NCBI GenBank assembly: GCA_947311845.1
Contig: CAMZMU010000052.1
Location: 135,586,919 to 135,650,918 of the forward strand
Length of the DNA: 64,000 bases
Source: Poa pratensis
Taxonomy: Eukaryota; Streptophyta; Magnoliopsida; Poales; Poaceae
Reading direction: 5' to 3'
The notes beneath the pieces are model-generated. The model was not told the DNA's origin. It saw only the letters and a list, made by a program, of their open reading frames with translations, and did not search any database. Shown piece by piece: positions 11,662 to 22,279 of this stretch. The stretch's first letter is position 1, and every line of letters starts with the position of its first letter. Made by a program: the position numbers and the translations under genes.

Positions 11662-13960
11662 TGTACGCCGGGGCGCGGTGAAAACTCAGAGGCTGGTCGG
11701 GATCGTCTCCCCTGACACCGACGCCCGCGACGCCGACAGGGTGACACCGAAGCCGAATGCCACAGCGCGCTCTGTCTCTGCGTCCCCACCGCTCACCTAA
11801 CCGCGATCTGAGTAAACCTCGTCAAAACACACGACACAAGCGCGCCTCCGCTAGACTGCACTTGCGTGTGTCGGGTTAAATTTTACTTGGCCACGGCGGC
11901 GGGTCCGTCTGCTGGCCGCCGACGTGGGGCTCGGCGGTGGTCTTTCGTGCCCAGTCGGGTGTCCGGGATCGCGTGGTCCACGAATGGACGTGTGTCCTTC
12001 CTTGCCGCCGGCGACCCATGTCCCGGCGACACCGCTAGTTGCAGCGGACATGCCGTGGATCGTGCCCTGGACTAATGGCCATTGCCCAAGAAACACACAC
12101 ACGAAGAAGTAGGTTAAACGGGACAGGGATGGCTGGCTAGTGAGAAATCTTCTTCTTGCTTCGTCCAAATCAACTTCAATGGTGGGCAAATAAAGCGCCT
12201 TGCTTCGAACCAAATCTATTTTGTAAGGTCGGAATAGTCCGCACTGTTTGGGGAGCTCTGATAGGTGAATCAATAGTGCTCCCACCCTACGATTAATCAG
12301 ACTGCATGTCTAACTCACCAGCCATTTCTCTTTAATTTAACTAGGGGAACAGGACGGGTAGTGGATTGCAACCTCATAACAAACAGTTAATCGGTGTGCA
12401 TAATTGAGTACAGATCATGTTGCTTATTTGATTCAGAGAGGGAGAGAGACACAGCGAGAAAAGTCCCATGGTAGTACGGAGATGATATATGATGTAAATC
12501 AAGCGATTACTGAAGTTTTCAATGTCCACCACGGTTCGTGGATTAGATGAATCAATGGGCGGAAATGTGCGGAGGTATGCTGTCCTCTCTAGATACTATT
12601 CCATTTGCAGCGGACGCATTAAAAGATGGAAGAAGAATATATGCGTTAAAAAGTCTTATGTGTTCTCAAAGCATACATATGGAAGTTGCAAGATTGTGGC
12701 AATTGGATGCGGAGTTTTATTTCTAGAAAGATGTTGATCGACCTTTGCACATGTTAACTGCATGTCTAACTCACCAGGATGCGGAGTAAGTATTTGCTAC
12801 AGATTTTCCTCATATGGTTCTTGAGCAACTAGCAGGAGTAATATCGGGTAAGGCGTTTTAGCTCCATTTAACTCAATTTTAACTGATCAAAATTTCTTTA
12901 TGAAGCTTCACAAAATTAAAAAAAAATCTAGATGTAGATAATGATACGATCTACAAGTGGGTCAAAATCTGCCTCACCGTTTTTAGGGTAAAAAAAAAGT
13001 GGGTCAAAATCGAATTCAAATTTCCATATATTTTAGACTGCATAAAAGAATGACTTGGTACAGTATTGCATATGTTGGTATTTTTTCCTATATAAACTTA
13101 GTCAAACTTTAAAATATTTAACTTAAAACAAACCTAATATGCAGAAAAAAGAATCAGATGGCCGGAGTAGAACATATAGCGGAACAAACCATTGAAACAA
13201 GGAATGAGAACTTTAGTTTGGACCACTAGTGCCAATCTTTTTTGAGATCCGTGCAAAATATATAGACAAATATAGCCTTCAATGTACACACATTCAAGAT
13301 CTTGGAAAAAAACACTTGTGTAAGTTTCATAAATCTTCAAAAAAAAAACACGTATACAAAATCACTCTCCTAATTAAGTATGAATGGCACATTCTCTCAT
13401 CTTTCAGGCTAGGGCAGCAATTACACACATATCTTTTGATGCGAGCATATCAAGATCCTTCGGTAAAAGCTCGAACCAGATATGCAAGGAAAATAGAAGC
13501 AAACATTTATAATGTGGTTAATAGAGGCCTTATATATTGTGTTGAAACTTACCCACATATGTTTTTGTGATATGATTTTAGCTGGATTAGATCGATCAAG
13601 TAGGGAAAATGTGCGGAATTTCCACCGAACACTATGGTGTCCTTTCTAGACATGCCATTTGCAATGGACGCATTAAAAGACAGAGAAGAATATGTTCCAC
13701 TTAGTCGTTAAGGTGTTTACCTACTAGTTTCATGTGTTCTCAAAGCATAGAAATAGAAATTGCAAAGGTTTTGCAATTGGACACATAGTACTCAACATTT
13801 ATTTCCTGAAAGATGTGACCAGCATTATCATATTTTTATCCATATATACGTTGTCGATATATTTCTTTAAAAAATATTTTTATGGCTCAACCATGGTCAT
13901 CAAGAAGCATAGTAGAACGAAACAAACAAGGGAGAAAAAATTTGATAGGTCTAGCTAATT
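11662..13960. other. Upstream region of MYB copy 1, conserved in arm B
   Basis: No gene. The first 700 bp are GC-rich and align well with 41852-42500; the rest is AT-rich and aligns with 42500-43750. Two related sub-blocks about 1.05 kb apart (near 12590-12740 and 13640-13830, both containing GGACGCATTAAAAGA) show an older internal duplication; the same pair is present in arm B near 42880 and 43420. Confidence 0.6.
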
Positions 13961-13963
13961 AAG

Positions 13964-14252
13964 GCTATGTTTGGAACAAGAAAAAACTTAACAGGATTGC
14001 AACACTACAGTATTTGTATGCGTGAGCACTAAATACCATAGTTTGTTTAAAGTGCGGTTTTGTTTTTCGGTTTGTGAAAACAGAGGGTCGTCTAACCTCT
14101 TTTGTAAATACTCTAAAAAATACCATACTATTAGATAAAACTGTAGTATTAGACGGTACCGAACGCCTCGAAATATTTTGAAAGAATATTGTTTTCAGAA
14201 AACGTACCTATCGCCAAAATACTGAGAAAAAACAGGGCTACCAAACAGAACC
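13964..14252. mobile_element. Tourist-like MITE (arm A copy)
   Basis: A 289-bp element begins GGCTATGTTTGG and ends CCAAACAGAACC (inverted termini), flanked by TAA at 13961-13963 and 14253-14255. The TSD and termini fit the PIF/Harbinger-derived Tourist group. It has no coding capacity. The same insertion lies in arm B at 43754-44047, so it predates the duplication. Confidence 0.75.
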
Positions 14253-14255
14253 TAA

Positions 14256-15203
14256 GTGTTATTTTCTAACGAGTGTACATTTAATTGTTAAGAATTGAGG
14301 AATTGGTCTTTTTAATCCTCCTTATTTTTACCGCATGGCGTGTTTCTACTGAACTTTTCTACTGTTGCATGCATCATTTTTTTAGAAAAGGGAATTTTAT
14401 TAATCTCAGCCTCTGCATCGTAGAGAGTGTTTGCAGCTAAGAAACTAGTTAAATTTTACTAGGAAGTCAAGCAGCTGCTATTTTACTCAAGTACTTGAGC
14501 TGATCTACACAGTCGCCCATATATGTAGCTGGTTTCAAGTTTCCAACTGGCAATCAAAGTGCATTTTGCCCGGATGCTTATTTGTTTCTGCTGCATTATA
14601 AAACCAATAGATGTTCACTGGAAAGTGGAGCACCAAATCAACTGGAATTTATTTACGTGCTTGAGCTGATCAACGCCATTACCCGTTATGTATGATGTAT
14701 CGTTGCCTTTCGCTCGTATGATGCTAGTGGAGGCTGGATTGCATTTCAACTTTCTTCATTATCCATCCAACCAAATTTGACTGGAGAAATAGTAGCCATG
14801 TGTCCAACAAACAACGCTTGGCAGCTCGAAGAAGAGATTGTCACCTCAAATTTGCCGACGTTTTCGTGATAGCTCGGAATTTCGTGTGTAGACTAATTGG
14901 GATATACCCAATTTAGCAAGACTGTGCTTTGACCATCCAACTGTCTGCCTTCCAATCTTCCATGCTCATAGACTACAGACTACACGTCTACACACACATC
15001 TAACGGGAACAAGAAGGCAACACATTATGATCTGACGCCTCATTTTGATCTACATTCAGAAAACTAATCGTGCGCACTGCAAACTCTTTGTCTCTACATT
15101 GTAAGCTTTTTCCCCCCAAGATCAAAGCGGATCACACGTTTCGGTTGAAAGCTATGATCCTGTAGCATGCCCGACAACAGGAGACCTGCTAAACTGAAAT
15201 ACG
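14256..15203. other. Intergenic, conserved in arm B
   Basis: No gene. Aligns with 44048-44830 of arm B, for example the stretch around 14718-14770 with that around 44277-44330. Nothing else is recognised. Confidence 0.5.
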
Positions 15204-15215
15204 AACATTAGAAAA

Positions 15216-15770
15216 ATAGCGCCAATGCCTCCTGCTCTTGCGGCCCTGCCCGACCCCGAACGTCGCAGCAGCAGGAGGCTCGCGGCGAAGCTACACCTCA
15301 CAGCGGTCGGCAAAGCGCAGCGTGTCCCCCACAAGAAAATGGGGCTCGACTTTGGAGATATGCCCCTGGTGGAGGCTACGAAAGAATTCACGAACACCTG
15401 CAATAAGGCTCCGTTCTCCTATTCGGCAATCAACAGGTTGAGGACCCTCCTCAGACTAAACCTGCCGTCCATGACGGCAGCGGATGAAGCTTTGATTGTC
15501 CTTGCTGGCCCAGGGAAGCGACTTCCCGCCACCGACCGCGCTAGACGTCTCCGCCTGATCTGCTTCCCGATCCTCAGATCACGCCGCGTAGTTCCGTTTT
15601 GAAGAGATGATGATATATCTTTCTGAGTGATTAGATAGTGTAGGATGAGAACCTTTTCGTTTTGCACGCCTGTCTTGTATGACTTTTTTTCTTTTTGGCC
15701 TCGGCCGTGTCATGTTTGCTTCTGCTATATCAATATAAAAGGCAAAGTTTTTGCCTCGTTTCAAAAAAAA
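15216..15770 (+). mobile_element. 5'-truncated non-LTR retroelement insertion
   Basis: A 555-bp insertion ends in a poly(A) run and is flanked by a 12-bp direct repeat, AACATTAGAAAA, at 15204-15215 and 15771-15782. An open frame at 15225-15602 contains RRSSRRLAAKLHLTAVGKAQ and resembles the C-terminal part of retroelement-encoded proteins common in grass genomes. The 3' end carries the AGGCAAAGTTTTTGCCTCG stretch before the A tail that is common in grass LINE tails. No reverse transcriptase remains. Arm B lacks it, so it inserted after the duplication. Confidence 0.75.
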
Positions 15771-16068
15771 AACATTAGAAAATATAGGAGAGCAAAGGGC
15801 TCAGCATCCAATGGTGTGAGACGGGCATTTCTTTAGCAGGATCTCTCCATGTCTGACGCACTTCAAATGCAATACAAAAAACACATCAATAAGATTCAGT
15901 GCAGCTGAGAGCTGCAAACATATGTTTTCCAGCTGCAAGTTGGGCACTACTCTACCACTAGCTTGGCCCGTAGTTCCATGCATCCTGTAAAATACAAACC
16001 GAAATGGTGTTGGTGATGACTAAACAGGTGCCCTTCAACAACCACAGTCGCTTTCTATCCGGAGACTG

Positions 16069-16433
16069 CAGCAGATTCTCAACGTGTGCCCCAGCGCCCG
16101 CGGCGATCAAGTCTTTGAGTTAGGGTAACCAACATCCGTCGCCGTTTTACCTTCCCCAGCACCTAACCCTTGACATGCATCTCTCTCTGATCGTGGAAAT
16201 TCCGTCATCATGCGTCGAATTTTGAACTTCAATTATGTCGCCCTGCGCGTCTCCACTGGTAGACCATGGAGAAAGAAATATAAGGAGAAAGGACTCGCCC
16301 TGTGTATACCTGCCCTTTGTGATACCCTTACCTAGATCCGAATGACATTTTAGCTAACATCCTAGGATGTTGGTTACCCTAACTCAAAGACTTGATCGCC
16401 GCGGGCGCTGGGGCACACGTTGAGAATCTGCTG
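16069..16433. repeat. Perfect 69-bp inverted repeat with 227-bp spacer
   Basis: The left arm, 16069-16137, and the right arm, 16365-16433, are exact reverse complements over 69 bp, with the highly GC-rich core GCGCCCGCGGCG. A transcript across it could fold into a long perfect stem. Arm B has only the left arm (about 45069-45112, with a 25-nt deletion); the right arm lies where arm B has unrelated sequence of about 110 bp. The right arm is therefore a secondary inverted copy of the left one. Confidence 0.9.
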
Positions 16434-18615
16434 TGTGGGTAAAGCTAGGCTAGCTACCCTATCTCCGGATTTCCACGTGCCTTTTCTTTGACGATTCAAC
16501 TGAAAATTATATGTGTACAATGACATAAGTAATAGTTCTCCATTAGCTCGTACAAAAGTGATATATTCTACAAGAACATAGTTTTTTACTATGATACTTT
16601 GTCAGTTCGATTCTAACCTTATGATATTACTGAAGTACTCCATTAGCTATTTCAGGTTGTTCCTTGAGAAAACTACTGACTTAATCGTTTGTGTTAATCA
16701 TATAGATCGATTGTCCTTTTCTATTTATTTTTTCAAATGACCTGATTGCAACATTTATGTTTCTCCTTTTTCACTACGGTTCATCTTTACTAAGGTGAAA
16801 CTAGTTGGTTTAGAAAAAAAAATACTAACATATTTTGTGTGAACATTTAATGGGATGTCTCTTTGTAGCATTCGTGGAATCTTTGGGGGCGCGGGGGCTG
16901 TTTTGGCCATTGTACATGATCTATCGTTTTAGATCCATCCAACGCACTATTAAATCTAAGATAGTTGCAGCATTTCATTAATCCCACGTTTAGGATCTTA
17001 TTGTACTTCCACGCGGCCTAGACATAAAAGGGACATGTTTAAATAAATAGTCCAGCATGTTTCCGTCATTTCAAAGTTTTGTTTGCGTTGGCTATTGCAT
17101 GAACCTTGACATAAACAGGCTCCATATTTCTTGAAAATGAAACACAAGTGTTTAAAACTGAGAAACAAGAAACGGAAATCATAGAATTATTCTGCATAAT
17201 AAAACAAATGGGGACAATATAGATGGGAAATGAAGAAATGTAGAAAATTTAAATTAAAAACATTGTAGGTAAAGAATCTATTCAAGAAAGCTCATTCAAA
17301 CTATTTACGACCACTCGTTTCTCTTCCTTTCCCATTACCGAAGCTAGGGATTTTTCGGTAATTGTCCTTGTTTATATTATTATCCTACGTAACAAATTCT
17401 TCGAACGATGCTCTTAATTTTTAACTTCCCTTTGTAATTATTAGGCTGCGAGATTGTGTCGAATCATTATCATTGTATGTGCCAAGCACTTTGAGATGGT
17501 CGAGATACCATAACGGTCATGTTTTGCGGTTTGTCATGTTTGTCAGTTTAGAATAGAAAGACTAAACTTAAATTCAGATAATTATGTTTTGCAAGAAAAT
17601 TGCTCTTTTTAATCATATTTGAGATGCATGTGTGGAAAAACCTGAATAGAATATTAATTTTCTTTTGCACGTACAACCAGAAAAAGAAAGAAAGAAGAGC
17701 AAAAACACACTTTTGTTTTGCAAATAAGCACACCCCAAAACATTGATTTCACTTTAAGATCAACAAGGCGTTATTTTTGCTTGATTCAGAAACAGCATTA
17801 TATGTTTTCCTTTTCATGGGTGGTGTTGACGGGTGTACGTGATGAACAGTTTATCATGCTGTAGACGTACCAAAGAAAGAAAGATAAAGACTACACATTA
17901 TTAGCACAATAAACACGTTTGCTTTGCTGTTCCATATACTAGTACGTACTATATGACCAAGGCAAGGCACGGTACCAAACTATCAAACCGCCGTACATTA
18001 GGACAACGCTGCTCCCGTAACTCTTTTTTCTTCTCTATAGAAAAACATGGAACGGGATGAAAAGGAAACAGGAATCTACGTACAGAGATCGTCGTCGAAG
18101 TGAGTGCAGGTAGGTGACGACTGTCCACTGTCCAGTCTAGGACAAGCGAACACACGTTCACACTGACTGCATAGTGGATTAGTCGCAACAGAAACGCCTT
18201 TTTAACCTGCCGTGCAGATTGATTGCTAAACCCATCAATTAGCAGACGACATCAACTACGCCTTTTTAACACATGCGGACTAGGGGCGAGTGATGATGCG
18301 CCTTTTTGATAATATATGCCGGCCGAATTGATGGGACTAGCACGCAGGCAATACTTGGCGGAGACGGCCGAAGAAACGTTGTAAAAACCGGCTCTGTGAG
18401 GTGTGAACGGCCGATACCCTCGCCGCTGTTTTTCACCGTCTCTCGCTTTGATGGGATCCACATCATCATTCCTTTGACCGGCAAGAGGCGGCAAGGTTCG
18501 CCGAGGTAGGAGGAGAGAACGAGAATGTACTACGGATTGCCTCGGTGCCGCGCCACAGCCGACACGTGTGCCACCCCTCTGCCGGCCGGGCACTATGCTC
18601 CGGGCGGTTATGTGG
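16434..18615. other. Intergenic, mostly private to arm A
   Basis: No gene. About 16575-18225 has no match in arm B, where the junction is occupied by the Helitron 45535-46392; either arm B lost it or arm A gained it. The part 18225-18545 aligns with 46415-46745. Confidence 0.5.
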
Positions 18616-18627
18616 AGACGACCTCTA

Positions 18628-18800
18628 CTTAAAAAAAAATAAAAAAATGAAATCTCTGGGCACTAGCACCCAGGATTTTATTGATATAATAGAAATCCAC
18701 CCTCGTGAGAATTTCCGAAAACTATCCCTGATGGGGATCGAATTCGGATCTCTGGGTTTTCCACTGCGCACCCAGACCATTGGGCCACTGGCCCGTCCTC
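18628..18800 (-). mobile_element. tRNA-derived SINE with poly(T) 3' tail
   Basis: A 173-bp element on the minus strand is flanked by a perfect 12-bp direct repeat AGACGACCTCTA (18616-18627 and 18801-18812). Its 5' part carries RNA polymerase III promoter elements: an A-box-like TGGCCCAATGG (complement of 18777-18787) and a B-box-like GAATTCGATCCCC (complement of 18733-18745). The 3' end is a T-rich tail, seen as the A run at 18631-18647 on the plus strand. Length and tail fit the plant Au/p-SINE1 type. Confidence 0.85.
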
Positions 18801-19439
18801 AGACGACCTCTAGTTTGGAAGCGAGGACGTTGCGCCGTCGGAGTTATATGTGTGCGACGTATGTACGTCCGACATCCGTCGTCTCGAGGTGCCGCACGCG
18901 ACATGGATCAACGCTTCGGCAAGGTCTCGCAGGCAGGCGGCATCGTCGACGACGCCCGTTGGCTCCCGTCTAGCCAGCTACGGGTTAGATTCATCCATTC
19001 ATTCGTCGGGGTACATCAGTACATGCAAGTCTACTGTGAGCGTTGCACCATACAGATCATCCATGTGTCTGGAGAGATCCATGCCAAAGTTGACGCACGG
19101 CCGGACCGGCGTCCACTACAGGAATGGCCAGCTATGCCGACGGCCGAACCCTGTGCCGACGGCTTTTTGTCGGGGCCGTCGGCATAGGCTGTGACGAGGA
19201 ATGCCCGTCGACGCGGCCGTCGGCACAGGTTTAGCCGTCGGCACAGGGCCTATGCCGACGGCAAAGCCGTAGGCACAGGTTCAGAAGGCTATGCTGACGA
19301 CACAACTATGTTTTTTTTCCTGTTTCTCGTTTAATATGAAATAGTTCATATCTTTAAATCTATAAATCGAAATTTAACAAATAAAATGTCTAAATTGATT
19401 AAAAAAATGAGAGGAATCCAAACATTATATCCATATCAT

Positions 19440-21110
19440 AATGTATATGACTTTTTGCAACAAATTTTTGATATTTGCTTAATAAAAAAAGTCATTTTGG
19501 CACTTAAAAAATAGATAATGATATTTATAATGATATTTTAACAAATTGTTTTTGGTAGCAATGTTTGCCATACCAAGACACACCTATGTGTAAAATATGG
19601 ACACATTATCACAAAGTATGGCACGATGATGGTCATAACTTGATCATTTAGCATGAAACCTATACATGTTTATAGATGATACACCTTTTTGTGAAGGAAT
19701 TTTTTGCAAACAAGGTCAAAAGTCAAGTTTATCACTTTTGCTAACAACTAGTACACATAAAAGGACTCCATGCCAAAGGATTTCCTTTTTTGAGTATTTA
19801 TTCACTTTCTTTGATTTTCCTGAAAGAATGGTCAATATGGGAACCACAACCGTTCATTTAAAGGGGACAAATTTCCAAGAAATATGGACAGATCTGTGGT
19901 ATAATCGCTATTTGTGAACCTTAATATGATTTTTACAAAACCATCAGAGCAACCTATCACACACTTGTAGTTCAAATTTGAATTACTTTAGGAAAATCAC
20001 CATAAAGTCATTTAAAGAGGGAAAACTAGGTAGAAAGCGAGAAAATTTGTAATATTTGTGAGTTATCCATCAAATATGGTATACTTTGTGATAAATTTGG
20101 ATGGGTGCCATTTTGCACCATATTTTGTGTAGTTGCTTCACAAAAAAAGTCATCTTTTACACTTAAAAAATGGAAAATAATATTTATAAAACTATTTTAA
20201 AAAAACTCAGTTCTGAAACATTGTTTGTCATACCATGATACAGCTATATGTCAAATATGGGCAGATTATCACAAACTATGCCACTTGAATGACCATAACT
20301 TGGTCATTTAGCATGAAACTTATACATGTTTATAGATGATACACCTTTTTGTGAAGGAATTTTTTGAAAACAAGGTCAAAACTCAAGTTTATCATTTTTG
20401 CTAACAACTAGTACGCATAAAAAGACTCCATGCCAAAGTATTTCCCTTTTTGAGTATTTGTTCAATTTCTTTGATTTTTTTGAAAGAATGGTCAATATGG
20501 GAACCACAACCATTCATTTAAAGGGGACAAATTTCCAAGAACTATGGATAGTTATGTGATATAATCACTATTTGTGAACCTTAATATGATTTTTTACAAA
20601 AAAATAAGAGAAAACTATCACACACTTGTAGTTCAAATTTGAATTACTTTCGTAAAATCAACATAAAGTCATTTAAAGAGGGAAAACTAGGTAGAAAGCG
20701 AGAAAATTTGTAATATTTGTGAATTATCCATCAAATATGGTACAATTTGTGATAAATTTGGATGGGTGCCATTTTGCACCATATTTTTTCTAGTTGCTTC
20801 ACAAAAAAAGTCATTTTTTACACTTAAAAAATGGAAAATGATATTTATAAAACTATTTTGAAAAAACTCGGTTCTGAAACATTGTTTGTCACACCATTAT
20901 ACAGCTATGTGTCAAATATGGACACATTATCACAAACTATGCCACTTGAATGACCATAACTTGGTCATTTAGCATGAAACCTATACATGTTTATAGATGA
21001 TACACCTTTTTGTGAAGGAATTTTTTTGCAAACAAGGTCAAAACTCAAGTTTATCATTTATCCTAGCAACTAGTACACATGAAATTATTCCATACCAAAG
21101 GATTTCAATT
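19440..21110. repeat. 660-bp tandem repeat inside the CACTA element
   Basis: The block CATGTTTATAGATGATACAC recurs near 19664, 20324 and 20984, with the surrounding sequence, including AAAAAAAGTCAT near 19486, 20144 and 20805. The period is 658-661 bp and there are about 2.5 copies. Copies differ by scattered point changes. Confidence 0.85.
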
Positions 21111-21704
21111 TTTGACTCTGTTAAAGGGGTACACACAAATTTTGAATTTGTTTCCACCGGGTCTAGGGTTTTGCCGAAGCGGTGCTTCAGAGCGTCGAAA
21201 ACCCACCAAAACCTAGTTGGTTCCATACCATATGTATACAAGTATTTTGGGTGTTGTACATGTCCAAGATCCTACTCTGGTGTGTGACCGGCTTCACCGG
21301 CTTCACTTTCTCTCTAGTAAGTTGGTGGACTTATACCTGAAAACTCCCACTTCGGGAGAAACGAAGGGAACCTTTGCAAGAGTTGGATGGATCTTCATAT
21401 GGATTGCATATTTGAATTCCTCTCATTTTTCTAATCGACTTAGACATTTTATTTGTAAAATTTCGATTTACGGATTTAAAGATATGAATTATTTCATATT
21501 AATGTAAAGAAGAGAAAATAAAGTAAAATACATTTTATTGTTATTTATTCGAAAAATATTATTACATAATTATTATTTTTCATTCAAATAAATTTTCAAA
21601 ATTTAAACAATAAAAAGTGTAACATATGACAGATGGGTTAAGAAGGTTGGTAACATACTAATGGCAGTAAGTTCTAACATCTCATTTGGTAGCTAATTTG
21701 AAAG

Positions 21705-21767
21705 GAACTGAGAAGTTAAGCGTGCTTGGGCTAGAGCAGTTTCAGGATGGGTGACCGAACGAGAAGT
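21705..21767 (+). pseudogene. 5S rRNA-like segment in the CACTA element
   Basis: About 63 bp match the middle and 3' half of plant 5S rRNA, including AAGTTAAGCGTGCTTGGGC (A box region), an intermediate-element-like CTAGAGCAG and a C-box GGATGGGTGACC. The 5' half and the last bases are absent, so this is not a working 5S gene, although the internal control region is largely kept. It sits about 360 bp from the right end of the CACTA element. Confidence 0.8.
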
Positions 21768-22279
21768 TTGAAGAACTTTGACCTATGATTAAGTGTCTAA
21801 TATGTAATTAGAAATTGTGTGTGGCTAAGTTGGAAGTTTCGAAATTTAAAAAACATAAATTAGAACTTAAAAAATAATTTTGAAAAAAATAAATTAAAAA
21901 AATTCAAAAAATAATTCAAAAAATAATTTTTATAACATATGCCGACTGCTCTGTGCCGACGGCTTTGCCGTCGGCATAGCCTATGCCGACGGGTTTCTAG
22001 GCTGTGCCTACAGGCACCTATGCCGACGGACCTATGCCGACGGCCATCGTCGGCATAGCCTATGCCGACGGTAAAAAGGCCCGTGTCGACGGCAAAAGGC
22101 CGTCGGCATAGCTGGCCATTCCTGTAGTGGTCTCAGCGTCACTGGATCGATCCCAGGCCAGTTTCCTGATCGGACCCACAATAATAGGAGTTGGCACTGG
22201 GCAGTGGGCACCAATGCTTTCGTTTAGTCTCGTCGTGTTAAAAGCAAATAAGCATTCATGTGGATTAGGTCATGGCTAG

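Larger units (their letters stand above)
19114..22129. mobile_element. Non-autonomous CACTA transposon
   Basis: The element begins CACTACAGGAATGGCCAG and ends with its exact inverse (…CTGGCCATTCCTGTAGTG), with a 3-bp target duplication GTC at 19111-19113 and 22130-22132. Subterminal regions (about 19130-19290 and 21945-22110) are packed with direct and inverted copies of TGCCGACGGC, the repeated subterminal motif expected of the superfamily. It is 3016 bp long with no transposase frame. The interior is AT-rich and contains a 660-bp tandem repeat and a 5S-rRNA-like segment. It inserted into arm A only. Confidence 0.95.

Noticed and set aside
21705..21767. A functional 5S rRNA gene
   Set aside because: Only the central and 3' part is present, with indels, and it is embedded in a transposon.
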